Origin: Rattus norvegicus
Lineage: Eukaryota > Chordata > Mammalia > Rodentia > Muridae
DNA: 64,000 nt
Assembly: GCF_036323735.1 (NCBI RefSeq)
Contig: NC_086025.1
Location: 107,670,688 to 107,734,687, forward strand
Reading direction: 5' to 3'
Below are positions 35,350 through 46,299 of this stretch, in pieces (position 1 is the first letter of the stretch; each line of letters begins with the position of its first letter). Under the pieces are notes generated by a model. It saw only the letters and a program-made list of their open reading frames with translations. It was not told where the DNA came from and searched no databases. The position numbers and the translations under genes are program-made.

Positions 35350-35402
35350 GGCTGGGAGATGGCTCAGCTATTAAAGGGTAAGTTCACAATCAAAAATATA
35401 AA
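35350..35402 (+). mobile_element. Very short B2/B3 head insertion (53 bp) with TSD
   Basis: Only the tRNA-like 5' head is present (GGCTGGGAGATGGCTCAGCT, then about 12 bases) before an A-rich end. The 14-bp duplication AGGTACAGCTGTGG flanks it at 35336-35349 and 35403-35416, so the 53 bp is the complete insertion and not an eroded full-length SINE. Confidence 0.8.
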
Positions 35403-35871
35403 AGGTACAGCTGTGGTTATCACCCTCGAAGTGGACACTGTAGCCAGGGTCCATGGGGGTGTGTGTGTGTGACAGGCACTGAGAAGCTCCTCGCACTCAG
35501 GACATGGACTTTGACTTGGCCTATGAAGGAGGCTCAGACAGGCGACTGATGTGCTCCTGGCTCACAAGGCTGTGACTGGAGAGCCACAGGCTCCAGGAGT
35601 TCTTCGTTTATCCTGTGCGTTTGTGACTCTACTGAGGCCGGGACTGGGAACAAGAGACTGACCCATGCCCTTATGGTTGACTATATGGCTCAGTGGGGGG
35701 GAGGGTGAGGCAAATAAACCCGAGGGAATAACTGAGATGTTTGATCCCAGTTCAGGGGGGACTTGAGGTGGGGAGCATAGATTGTGTGGCCTGGGAGGAC
35801 CACTTGAAGGAGGACACCAGGAAGTGAAGACAAGTCAGGTGTCAGAGGCTGGAGACAAGTTCCTGGGGAGT

Positions 35872-36041
35872 GGGGAGGGAAGGAGGGGAGGAGGAGGAGG
35901 AAGAAGAGGAGGAGGGGGAGGAGGAGGAGGGGGAGGAGGAGGAGGAGGAGAAGGAGAAGGAGGAGAAGGAGGAGGAGGAGGAGAGAGAGAGAGCGAGAGC
36001 GAGAGCGAGAGCGAGAGAGCGAGAGAGCGAGAGAGCGAGAG

Positions 36042-36084
<43 letters not shown>
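35872..36084. repeat. Homopurine (GGA)n tract followed by (GAGAGC)n and (GA)20
   Basis: 35872-35993 has no pyrimidine on the plus strand (122 nt, mostly GGA). Then come GAGAGC/GAGAGAGC units with a C every 6-8 bases, then uninterrupted GA at 36045-36084. Confidence 0.95.
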
Positions 36085-36089
<5 letters not shown>

Positions 36090-37835
36090 CCCTAATCCAA
36101 GGACATGGTCACATCTGACAGTGTTTTGCAGTGGGGTCTTTGTCCTTTGGATCTACCTCTGTGTGGAAGTTGAGGATGGGTGTGAGCTAACATCTCTGGG
36201 GGCCATGACATTGCTGGGGCCTCCACCTGAGGTGTCCAAAGGACAGACACATGAGATATGAAGGCCCAGACCAATATTCCTGGAGTCCAGGGAAGCTGTG
36301 GAAAAAGGAGGACTCAGGTCACTTGGACAGAAGGGAATGTGTGGGTCCTTCTCTACCCTCTGTCCCAGGAGGTGTATATGTGGGGCTTGAATGGTAGTCA
36401 GCAACAGGTGCTGAGAGTTGGGCTGGGTGTCTGGAAAATTCCAAGTGCTGCTGTGTTTTTGAAATCACTTTGGGGCCTTCCTTCCTCTAAAATGGATTCT
36501 GCAAAGGCCAGATGTCATCTTCTGAAATTCTGGCTAGTGGAGGCTGGGTCTCCTGCAACTCTATCCAGTTCCGCTATGCCCTTCCATGTCTCCAGAATGC
36601 ATTCCCCCCACCCCCGCTGTGGGTTTCTTTCTTCTTTTTAACTTTCCATTATCTGTGTGCAACTCCATGTCCCGCCACCTCTCTCATCTGATTACAGCAG
36701 TCACTTCTAAGCTCAAATATACTACAGTCGAGGCAAGAAGGAAAAGACCAAAAAAGAAAGGAAGGAAGAAAAAAGGCATAAAAAAAACACCGGGACAAAA
36801 ACTCCATTCCCAGGCGTGGGAGGCTCCCTTATCTCCTGGCCACAGTCAGCAGTTCTGCGTGTGCTTAATAACCAGCAGATCTTGTCCTTTGCGGAGAACA
36901 TGACAGCCTTTCAGGCGGCAAAGCCTGTGAGGTAGGATGCACAGCCCGCCCCTCCTTTCAGGTCTCCTCCTGTGGTTGAGTGGAGCTGAGCAGAGGGGCT
37001 GCTGGCAGCCAAGGCAAGTTTGGGTTCTATTGCCACAGTCTGACTGCTCCGGACATAGCAGGGGATAGAAGCCCTTGTCTTGGGCACAGAGCAAGCATGG
37101 AAGAAAGGACTCCCAGGACCACTTTACAGATGGAAAAACTGAGGCCCAGAGAGATTTCTTTTGGGAGCATCCATAGTGGAGGGTAAGGCCCATGTAGGAG
37201 GATAGGGCTGAATCCAAGGGCTAGGGTTTCAGATTTGTCCTCACATGTCCCACCATCCAGGTCACTGGTGATCTTAAGGATTAGAAGGGAGGGACCCAGT
37301 CGGAGGACACACAGAAGGAGGATCTGAAGGAGGAGTGATGCCTGTGCTGAGTCAGCAATCATTGTCCTATCCTCCTCCAGTCAAGCAACCTGTGGCTCAA
37401 TTCTGCTTCACTTTGCGTCAGTGCTCTCAGAGTGCTGTCCCACAAGGGCCATGACTCCATCCCTCTAAGCCTAGTGGTGTCATCTGAGCTTGAGAACCAG
37501 GACTTGAAAACTCAATTGGCGATGGAGGATCTTTTAAGAATGGACCCCAAGTTGGAAACTCCCCTATGTGGGGTAAAGTGCAGGGTAGTGTTTTGGTGCA
37601 AAGACAGAGGCAGCAAATGGAGACCTGGGGTGGTGGCACCTGGGGTCACATTGGGAAGGGCATGGCCACTCTTTCCCAGATGGGTGACTTGATAGAAGAG
37701 GTCATGTGTGCCCGCTAGCCTAGCAATGTTCGGAAAATTCCCATCACCTACCAGCTTCAGCCTGCTGATCCAGTCTCCATGAATCCAATCATGGCTCTGT
37801 TCCTGAGGGGTCTGTGGTGCCATGGTTTGAAACTG
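36090..37835. other. No gene seen
   Basis: Unique sequence with an A/G-rich stretch at 36725-36800 and a MIR at 37095. Open frames are short and overlapping. Confidence 0.5.
37095..37170 (-). mobile_element. MIR fragment, minus strand
   Basis: CCACTTTACAGATGGAAAAA and CTGAGGCCCAGAGAGATTTC are the reverse complement of the MIR core. Confidence 0.6.
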
Positions 37836-37839
37836 CTCC

Positions 37840-38178
37840 ATAGGCTCATGCTTTGAGTATGTATCCCCCATTATTGTGTTATTTTGAAGGCTGTGAGCCT
37901 TTAGGAGGTACAGTCTGGCTGGTTGAAGTGGGCCACAGGGGTTTGAAGGTTGCCTTGGTCTCTGGTTCTTGCCAAAGCTTTCTGCTTCCTGTCTACTGCT
38001 ACATGGGCAGCCACAGGATGCTCCAACAACCATGGCTGGACTCATTCCTGCTCACCATGCCTTTCTCATCAGGGCAAACTGAGATTCCCCTGAAGCCATA
38101 AACCAAGGCAAGCCTGTCCTTCCTTAAGTCACTTCTGCTCGTGGTTTTGCTCATACCAAGGCCAAGCAATTGATACGG
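37840..38178 (+). mobile_element. ORR1-like MaLR LTR
   Basis: GCTCATGCTTTGAGTATGTA, AGCCTTTAGGAGGTACAGTC, AGCTTTCTGCTTCCTGTCTA, CATAAACCAAGGCAAGCCTG and TCCTTCCTTAAGTCACTTCT follow the ORR1 order (header, GGAGGT-type block, terminal CCTTCCTTAAGT). The overlapping minus-strand frame is not a gene. Confidence 0.7.
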
Positions 38179-38390
38179 AATGTCGATACCAGCTGGACTT
38201 GGACACATGGTTCTCTTGCCTTCGTAACTGAATTGGGGGGGGGATGCTGATGTGTTTGGAGGCCTGTGCTCAAGAGGCTCTGGGATCTAGGAGGGCTTAG
38301 GAACCACAGTGGTGAGTGCTTAGAAGACCAGGATAATGGTGGGAATGTAGATAGAAAAGACTGCTTGTGGGGTTTCGGGGGAGCCAAAAC

Positions 38391-38870
38391 TGTTGTACCT
38401 GTTTATCCTAAAAGACCACCAAGGAACCAACTCTGATGTAATCGCACTAGGGTCTCTTTACTACAAGACTGAGCTTGGGCCACACCACCGTCTCTGACGC
38501 AGCAGAGTGGGAGGGTAAAGCCTAGAGCTCTCAGAGGGACAAGGTTTTATAGGAAATGTTAAGCAAGTGGGGGAGGGGAGTTCTAGACTGGCACACATCT
38601 GATGGGGGGTGGCCATTACAGAATTTTGCTGTCCTTTAACATAAATGGCTGGTGCTGGGAGCTAAACCATAAAGTTTACTTTTGCTTTCCTCCTGATTGG
38701 TGGTTGTTAGAGAGTAGAATGCCAGGGGCAGGCTTGTAACCTGGAAACTGGTGCTAGACACTGGTTTGCTAGTTAACTGGAGTTCAACCTTAGGTCAGGT
38801 TTAAGACGGAGTCTGAACCCAAGGTCTGGTCTCTCAGAACTATTCTGGGATGGTCTATAGGTTACTCATG
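38391..38870 (-). mobile_element. Solo-LTR-like element of an endogenous retrovirus, minus strand
   Basis: On the minus strand there is a TATAAAA promoter-type box (complement of about 38547-38553), then about 100 nt downstream AGTAAAGAGACCC, resembling the poly(A)-signal/R region of rodent ERV LTRs, and a CA-ending 3' terminus at 38391 (plus strand TGTTGTACC). No gag, pol or env sequence lies next to it. The 5' boundary and a TSD were not resolved. Confidence 0.5.
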
Positions 38871-38874
38871 CTAC

Positions 38875-40375
38875 ATTCGGTCAAGATCCCAGCTATACTG
38901 CACTGTTAAATTTGAGTGAAGTTGAATTAAAGAGGAATGGGCTAATTTGTCTGGCAGAAGAAGTTTCAGGATAACTTAACACTCGGGTCATGGCCTGGTT
39001 AATGTTGGCATCCTTTAGCCAGACAAGAAGACTCTGGAGGGGAAAGTGAAGCAGAGTTTCAGTCTCAGGAGCCAGGGCCTAGCTCGTGTGGCCTGGGTAG
39101 GAGAGAATGGAGGTTGAGCATCTGAGCTCGTGAGCTGCCTTTGACCATGGCAATCCTAGTCTCTGAGCCTCAGGTCTTTAACAGGTAAAGGTAACAGCTC
39201 CATGCTCTCTCAGAGCTGAAGAGCTAGAGCCGAGGTCTCTATCACTATGGTCGGTGTTCTCACAAAGACAACCCCTACAGTCCCCTGATCTTAAGGGTGA
39301 GACATGGACACTACAGTTTCATGGCTGCTCAGGAAGGCTTTTCCACACATGGAGTATCAGGTGATGGGATCCATGTCACTTTCTCTGTGTGAAGAAATTC
39401 TCATCTTCACACTGCTCACATCTCCAGTGTTCCTGTTCACCAGCTTCAGGTGGCAAGCTGCATGTCCTATCCTGTCTGAGAAAGTGAGGAGGTATGGACT
39501 TGAGATGACTTTAGAATGTCTGCAAAGTGGCAGAGGCCTTAGTCTAGGACAAAGTTGATCGTAGGATCAATGAGGACTGGTGGCCAAGGGACCATGCCCC
39601 CTGGCCCCTCCTCATCCCACTGGTCATGCTAACTGTCTTCCTTGCCTGTGGAAGATGCCAACAAGAGCTCTCTGATCCCCCCCAGGGTCATTGGACCCAA
39701 GTGTTCAGGAATTTTCTGGAAGTGGCTTTCTTGGGTCCTGAACATTGGTTCCCTTCATGGGCTCCATTATCATGAATACCGTTCTTGGTGGGTATTGTCT
39801 GCTTTGAGGATGAGATTACAGGTTTCAGAGTGACTGAGTGCCTTGCCCAAACTTCCTGCTAACCACCGGGTGGACTCTTTCTGCTCTGATGTAGGTACCA
39901 TGGCGTCTTGCATACTTCCCGCTGGATCACTTTCAAACATGACTGATTTGTCAGCACCGCTCAACAGAACGATCTTAATAGCCACAAGGGACCTTCCCAA
40001 CATAGGCTCAAGCAGAAAAAATTGCAGTGTGCCTTATTCTAGTTACCATGCTGGCCAATGCTTCCTGTGGCCTGTCTTGAGTCCCTGTGCCAAGCAAGAC
40101 ACTGCATTTTGTCCTGCTGCTCAGCACTTGGGAACAAATCCCAGGCTTCAGTCTGTCCATCTCTGTATGCATCCTTACAATGGCCGAGAAAAGCTTCAGT
40201 GGCTTGTAAGCACCCTGAGAGAGCATAGGATCCAAAGTCCCCATCCCAAGGGCTCACAGCTTTTCAGAAAGTTAGTGTCTTAGACCGAACTAAACGGTAA
40301 ACATCAGCATCCAGTTCTACTGTCCACCGGTTCCCATTCGGCTTTTCCTCTCTGTTCAGCTAGTGTTGTAGCATC
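38875..40375. other. No gene seen
   Basis: Unique sequence with MIR traces. A 146-codon plus frame (39843-40283) has no recognised domain. Confidence 0.5.
39755..39875 (-). mobile_element. MIR fragment, minus strand
   Basis: GAGGATGAGATTACAGGTTT, GAGTGACTGAGTGCCTTGCC and CCAAACTTCCTGCTAACCAC follow the antisense MIR pattern (gaaactgaggc...gtgacttgcccaaggtc). Confidence 0.5.
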
Positions 40376-40379
40376 GGAG

Positions 40380-41080
40380 TGACTATGTCATACCCACTAT
40401 CTGGTCTGCCCTGATGGGGTCCTTTGCTGCCCTCTTCTGAGCTGGAGGCTGTGCCTTAGAACTCCTGCATGAACGGATGTTGGGTTCTCCCAGCATGAGA
40501 TCCTTGGGTCGGATATCCTCTCTCATGGGTTGTTGTAGACAGCAGAGCCTCGTGTCTATATGCACATATCCACCGGAACTCGCCTGTTGGTATGAGCATT
40601 ATGTTATCCACCAAGAGATGCTGCCGTGAGAAACTGAGAGCTGCACGCCAACCTCCCTCAGCCTCCCTATGGAGCTGCCTGGTGCCCCAGTCACTGCTGT
40701 TCTTCTGGATCTTCAGCGTGAGCAAGTGCACGACCACATATAGAGCTGTCTAGATCGGTTTCTTTCTAAAACAAATTGGGCCCCATTGGATGTACTGATC
40801 TGCACTACACTGAGCTCACTTAAAGTTATAAATTATGGGCATTTTCCACATCAGTGCACAGGGAGCCGCTCATTTTTTATCCATAAACGCTTTGGAGATT
40901 ATCCCTGAAAGATGTGGCCTCTTAAAAATGTACAACTGCTCCTCCTGTCCCGCTGTCCCTGAGGAAGAATGACACCTTCTTGGTATCACCCGTGGCCTCC
41001 CATTTGTCCGATCCTAGCATATATTACTTTGCTGAATTGTTTTCAAAATGAGATTTGTACTGAATGGAGTGGTCCCTCTG
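40380..41080. other. Repeat-free block, candidate conserved noncoding element
   Basis: No recognisable repeat. Dispersed CpGs and blocks such as AGTTATAAATTATGGGCATT and ATCCATAAACGCTTTGGAG. No convincing splice-bounded frame. Confidence 0.3.
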
Positions 41081-41397
41081 AACAGGCCCATAGCAGCCCC
41101 TCCATCTCCCTCTGCCTCTCTGTCCTCTCTGCTTACCGTTTGTGGAGGGACAGTCCTGTCTCTACAGGGCGGATCTGGTCGTTGCTTGTGCCTCAGTGGG
41201 AAGGAAGGGAGAAGCTAGAACTGCAGCCCCCATGAACGGCACCACAAGGGCAGAGGTTTATGGTGATATTAGAAGGATTTAACTCCGGGAGAGAGGTGGA
41301 GTCCAGTAACTGAACAGGAGCCTGGAATTTAATATTGGTCACTTGAGGTGGCCTCTCCTTCTCTCAAGCGGGCCTCTCAGACTTGCCTAAGCTGGAG

Positions 41398-41725
41398 TAG
41401 TGGCTTGAATGAAAATGGCCCCCATAGACTCACAGGGAGTGGCATTATTGTAGGTGTGGCCTTGCTGAAGGAAGTTTGTCACTGGGGGTGGGCTTTAAGG
41501 TTTCAGAAGCTCAAGTGAGACTCAATCTCTCCCTCTTCTTGCTGCCTGCTGGTCTGGATGTAGAACTCTCAGCTAACACTCAGGCACCATGTCTGCTTGT
41601 CTGCTTCCACATGACAATGATGGCCTAAACTTCTGAACTGTGAGCCAGCTCAAACCAAATGCTGTCCTTTATAAGAGTTGCTGTGGTCATGGTGTCTCTT
41701 CACAGCAGTGGAAGCCTTAAGACAG
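41398..41725 (+). mobile_element. MaLR-like rodent interspersed repeat
   Basis: It starts GTGGCTTGAATGAAAATGGC and ends with GTGGTCATGGTGTCTCTTCA and CCTTAAGACAG. It shares most motifs with the copy at 2735-3090 (GTAGAACTCTCAGCTA, TGTCACTGGGGGTGGGCTTT) and has the same orientation. Confidence 0.78.
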
Positions 41726-41729
41726 CTGG

Positions 41730-42250
41730 CTAGGATGAAATAATTTGAAGGCTTGTCAGCCTCTGAGCAGCCTGTAAGTGGGCTGCAGCACAGAGAAGGA
41801 AAGAGCTCTGCCCAAGGTCACACAGCATGTTTCTGGTAGTCAAGCTTTGTGTCTAAGGATGCTTCCTGTCATTTTTTTCGTGCCCCCTGAGCTTGGGAAA
41901 ACATACCTTGCATCAGATTTCCTAATCTGCAGGCCCCTCCTCATTTAAACCAGAGGGACACACTTCTACTCTAGAAGGTAGATCCAGTGAAGACCTCATA
42001 ACTCAACCCCTGACCCACCATTTTAGCCTTGGTTACTCTTGATGTCTATATTCCCTAGAGCTCAGTGCTTATCATGACCCTAGAGGCACTGGGAGCTCCT
42101 GAGCCTTTGTAAGGGCATCATTCTCCTAAATCCTAGCCTGAAAACTCCGATGTACCCTACAAAGCCCTGCTGAGTCAATGCCTCCCTCTGACCAGTCCCT
42201 CTGACCCTCTTCTTCCTTGGCATGGCCAATGATAGTCCCTAGGTCAGAGA
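41730..42250. other. No gene seen
   Basis: Unique sequence, possibly with a MIR trace near 41800 (GCCCAAGGTCACACAGCATG). Confidence 0.5.
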
Positions 42251-42253
42251 CTC

Positions 42254-42286
42254 TAATATATATATTATATATATACATATATATTA
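42254..42286. repeat. AT-rich near-palindrome
   Basis: A 33-bp TAATATAT...ATATATTA block, almost self-complementary, just before the MIR at 42285. Confidence 0.85.
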
Positions 42287-42425
42287 GCATGGTTATAGGT
42301 TGGATCAGTTGCCTTGAGCCTCAGTTTCCCTAATCTGTGAGATGGGAACAAGAGCAATAATGTCACACAGAGGTGACATGACTATGGAATGGGTTCATCA
42401 TGCTTGGAGAATGCTTGTGCAATGA
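42285..42425 (+). mobile_element. MIR SINE
   Basis: GCCTTGAGCCTCAGTTTCCC, TAATCTGTGAGATGGGAACA and the following trinucleotide-rich AGCAATAATGTCACACAGAG match MIR. Confidence 0.75.
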
Positions 42426-42429
42426 AGGT

Positions 42430-44640
42430 GGGTGATAATGACCATAATAACTGGGATCGCTGTTACAGTGTTACCCTGGACCAGGGCACCCAGGGGCAGC
42501 AGCGATTCCTTCCTTCCCATTGTGACTTGGGGATCATCCATGCCAAGGCTGAGGCTCCTCCTGCTCTCCACATCAGGAGCCTAAGGGAGCAGTAAGCAAT
42601 GGCCGATGGGAGGCACAGCTGAGAACTCTGGGTGTCTCAGAATGGTCTGCAGAGAACAGGCTTTCCCCATGCAGCTGGGGAGCCCACTGGAGGTTCAAGC
42701 ATTCTGGGGTAAACAAAGTAGCCTGTAGGCCCCCTGGCCTGTCAGCTGGCACGCAGAGGAGCCTCTGGGAGCCCCATGGGACTCGCTTGTCTTCCACACC
42801 TGCAGCTCGCTCGCTGGTGTGTACAAACACACCCCCATTACGCCTGATTACAAGCCATTAGAGTAATTAGGGTGGCCCTCCACCCCCCGGGGCTGGGAGC
42901 CAGCTGTGCTGGGGTCTGGGGCAGAATAGCAAGCAGCTTCCTCACAGGCAGGCTTGGGGCAGCTGGCACTAGGGGGCTTGGGAGGCAGGTCCTCTTGGGC
43001 TCAGGTATCCTGTCCTCTGTGCACACCCCATGGTGGGCATGGGCTCACATGGTGGGCAGTTCTTTCTCCTGCTGTCCCCGGAAAGCTGCCTCTGCTGCCT
43101 TTGCATTTGCTTTCTTGCCCTGTACCCTGCACTCGAAGGCTGCCTGGGGTCAGGACTCCTTTGCTGGGAGCTCCATGGCCAGCCTCTGCCCACTAGATGC
43201 TAGCAGTACCCTCTGTCCATGTTATACCAACCAGAACACTTCCAGACATTACCAAGTGTCCCCTGGGGCAGCCTCTACCCCTCTGAGAGCCTGCTGGGAT
43301 CTCAGATCCTGATTTGTCATTCTGCCAGAGAGCTGCCACATTCTTCTGCTTTATCTGGTCTGTCAGTGCTGTAGCTCTTTCCTCCCTCCTCCCTGCCCTC
43401 CCTCCTCCCTCTCCTCCCCCTCCTCCCTCTCCTCCCCACCTCCTCTTTTATCCACCCTTAGAAGTCTTTCAAGCCCGAGTGCTTATTCACCTCTGGCCTG
43501 TCACCCCCAGGATGCCCAAGTCAGACAGACCTCACGTTGTCACTGCTCTGACCTTCCATGCAGAGCTGGCAGCCCCATCCTGCTGGACTTAAAAAAGCCA
43601 TTTGAGGTACACACTTGCCCAGGGGAAAAGAAAAGAGGCCGATAGTGTTTGTTCTGGGACTTGGGAGTGCGGGGGTGCCTCAGAGCTCGGCCAGAGATGT
43701 CCTCACTACAGCCTTGCTCATTTTTTGTAACCTGCTCACAGCCTGGCCCAGACCCATACCTTTAATTGGCTCATTTCACCTATTTTATGACAATAACGTT
43801 TGCAATTCCTAGTTGACTGCAGTCAGGATGCTTTTATAGGGCTGGGGTACCATGGTGGCTCTGGTGGGGAGGCAGCTAGGGTGCAGCTGCCCCAGCTTGC
43901 TCATGTGGAGGCTGGAACTTGGTCAGAACTGATAAAACATTGGTGGCATGTCTGTTTGGCTCTTTATTACTTGATCTCCCTGCATATGTGACATGGTGTG
44001 ACATTGCCATAAGAAGTGTTGGTTGGTCCCAAAGATGGTCCATCCTTTGGGTTGTCCTGGGTGAGGGAATCAAAGGGATTTGGAACCTTGAAGGATAAAG
44101 CAGGGAAACCCCAGAAAACTGGATCATTGGCCCCATTGTCCTCCCTCCCTTGGGTCAGGTTTGGCTCTGTGACTGTTTTGGTACTTGAATGTGACCAACT
44201 ATATGCTAACAATTTCCTTTCCTGAAGCCCTGTGTGTACCTCTGGAATATTCCATGTGTAAATACTCCCATCATGCTGATTTCTAGCTGCTAGCATGATG
44301 TTCTGGTACTAAGATCTGTTGAGAGACCTTGCTTGGCCAGAGGAATGATGTGAGCATGTCCAAAGCACAGAGCTGATCCCCCAGGAGGGCTGTGCAGGTC
44401 CTGCTTTAGGACCCACCACCTTGGGACAAGCTCAGCCTAGGCTGTTGGTAGATATCACCCCCATGCATATGGACCAGGGTATTCTAGCCAAGGCCATTCT
44501 GGGCCAGTCCCCAGACAACTCTGAGCAGAAGAGCTGGCCTTTCTCCCTTCGTAGTAGGCATGTGATAATCAAACAAACCTTGGGGAGACCATAGCGAAGC
44601 ATGGACCCCTCACCTCTGAGCTCATTGTTCAACTCTATGG
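42430..44640. other. No gene seen; possible homeodomain cluster at 42835
   Basis: Unique sequence including the ATTA/TAATTA cluster at 42835-42870 and the CCTCCT tract at 43379. A 146-codon frame at 42872-43312 has no recognised domain. Confidence 0.5.
43379..43447. repeat. Polypyrimidine (CCTCCT)n tract
   Basis: TCCTCCC and CTCCCCCTCC units with almost no purines. Simple repeat. Confidence 0.9.
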
Positions 44641-44649
44641 TTTGAAGCA

Positions 44650-44888
44650 ATTGTATTTTTTAAATCATAGATTTATTTTATTATTTTAAATAATGTGTAT
44701 GAGTGTGTGTCTTCATGTAGATAAATACATACGAGAGCTAGGGCCAGAAGAGGCCAGAGGTGTTGGACCCTCCTGGAGTGGGAGTTACAGGTGGTTGTGG
44801 GCCATCCAACATGGGTGCTGGGGATAGAACTTGGGTCCTCTGCAAGAGCAACACAGTTCTTAACTGCTGAGCCATCTTTCCAGTTCCA
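44650..44888 (-). mobile_element. B2/B3 SINE, minus strand
   Basis: The plus strand shows the reverse complement of a B2-type SINE: TAACTGCTGAGCCATCTTTC at the right (head), then GGGGATAGAACTTGGGTCCT, and an A/T-rich tail at the left. It ends about 17 bp outside the left arm of the inverted repeat at 44905. Confidence 0.85.
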
Positions 44889-44904
44889 ACATTGTTTTAT
44901 TAAG

Positions 44905-45082
44905 ATTATTCTAAGAAATTCTTCATTGAGGGTAATAAGTAGCTGACACAAAGTGGTTTCTGTGTTGCCTCTTCAGCTGAGAGACATCATATGAATTGTT
45001 GATGAGTTTGTGTGTTGAGTCTTTTCTGACTGATGTTTTATGTTCTTTGACCTATACACATGCACATCCACACAGACACACA
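44905..45082 (+). repeat. Inverted repeat, left arm (178 bp)
   Basis: This segment is the reverse complement of 46116-46293 with five mismatches and no indels by my base-by-base comparison (173/178, about 97%). Its inner side continues into a CA-rich array. Its outer side lies about 17 bp from a minus-strand B2. I do not recognise the sequence as part of a known repeat family. Confidence 0.93.
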
Positions 45083-45544
45083 GACACCCAGACACACACA
45101 CACACACACACACACATACACACACAGAAACACACAGACACAAGTACACACGAATAGACATAAAAAAACACGTACACGCAGATACACCCACTGACACATA
45201 AACATACATATACGGATACACAGACACATAAACACAGATACAGACACAGACACAGATACACAGACATGTAGACACAGACATACACAGAAACATACACATA
45301 CACTAGCACACACAGACACACACAGACATGCAACACACACAGATACACACCCAGATACATACAAATAAACTAGCACACTCAGACACATGTAGACAAATAT
45401 GCAAAACACACACATACACATACACACAGATACACACACAGACATGCACAGAGACAAACACATAGACACAAAGACAGAGACATGAACACACACAGACACA
45501 CAGATACAAACACACACAGACACAGACAGACAGACAGACAGACA

Positions 45545-45585
<41 letters not shown>
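45060..45585. repeat. CA-rich / ACAGACAC imperfect array
   Basis: About 0.5 kb of alternating CA dinucleotides broken by ACAGACACA, ACATACA and GACAGACAGACA units, ending in a pure (CA)n at about 45546-45584. The translated Cys/Val-rich frames across it are products of the repeat. Confidence 0.95.
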
Positions 45586-46062
45586 GCACGTTCCACCACC
45601 TCTGGCACTCAGAGTAATAAATAAGATAAGTCTATAAAAATTTAAGAACTTAAAGTGACTTTGAAGTTTGCAGACTGATTTAGCACAGCATGGGGCTTGT
45701 CACCCAGCAGGGCCGAGCCAGAGCTCAGGGCTTTCCTTCTATATGAGCAAGGTGCACACTTACCTTTGTAGAAGCTACCGTGGTTCTGTATTTTTCTGTG
45801 CAGCAAGAGCCATGTGCTTTGTGTGCCCAGAGAGAGGAAGAGAGGACAAAGATGGATATGAAGGCCACTTGACACAGCCTGGGTGGAGCCACTGATGACA
45901 GGAGAAGCCTCCAGTGCCTTGGGAGGTATAGAAGCCATGCTGAGCCGAGAGTCCCCCACGGACCATGCAACGCAGTCCTCAGCTTCACTTGTAGCTTTAG
46001 CTGCTGATGGATCTGTCACATGAGATCACAATGCTGATCACTTCTGCTTAACAAAAGCATGT

Positions 46063-46063
46063 T

Positions 46064-46115
<52 letters not shown>
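46063..46115. repeat. (TG)n microsatellite
   Basis: Nearly pure TG dinucleotides, abutting the right arm of the inverted repeat. Confidence 0.95.
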
Positions 46116-46121
<6 letters not shown>

Positions 46122-46293
46122 TCTGTGTGGATGTGCATGTGTATAGGTCAAAGAACATAAAACATCAGTCAGAAAAGACTAAACACACAAACTCATCAAC
46201 AATTCATATGATGTCTCTCAGCTGAAGGGGCAACACAGAAACCATTTTGTGTCAGCTATCTATTACCCTCAATGAAGAATTTCTTAGAATAAT
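46116..46293 (-). repeat. Inverted repeat, right arm (178 bp)
   Basis: This is the reverse complement of 44905-45082, separated from it by 1,033 bp. Its inner side runs into (TG)n at 46066-46115, the complement of the CA array next to the left arm, so the two arms and their microsatellites face each other. Outside 46293 the sequence differs from that outside 44905. Confidence 0.93.
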
Positions 46294-46299
46294 TTGAGA

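Noticed and set aside
35782..36261. Gly/Glu/Arg/Ser-rich plus-strand frames
   Set aside because: Translation of the GGA and GA simple repeats.
37512..38045. 177-codon minus-strand frame
   Set aside because: Largely antisense to the ORR1-like LTR.
45038..45608. Cys/Val-rich minus-strand frames up to 183 codons
   Set aside because: Translation of CA-rich repeats.
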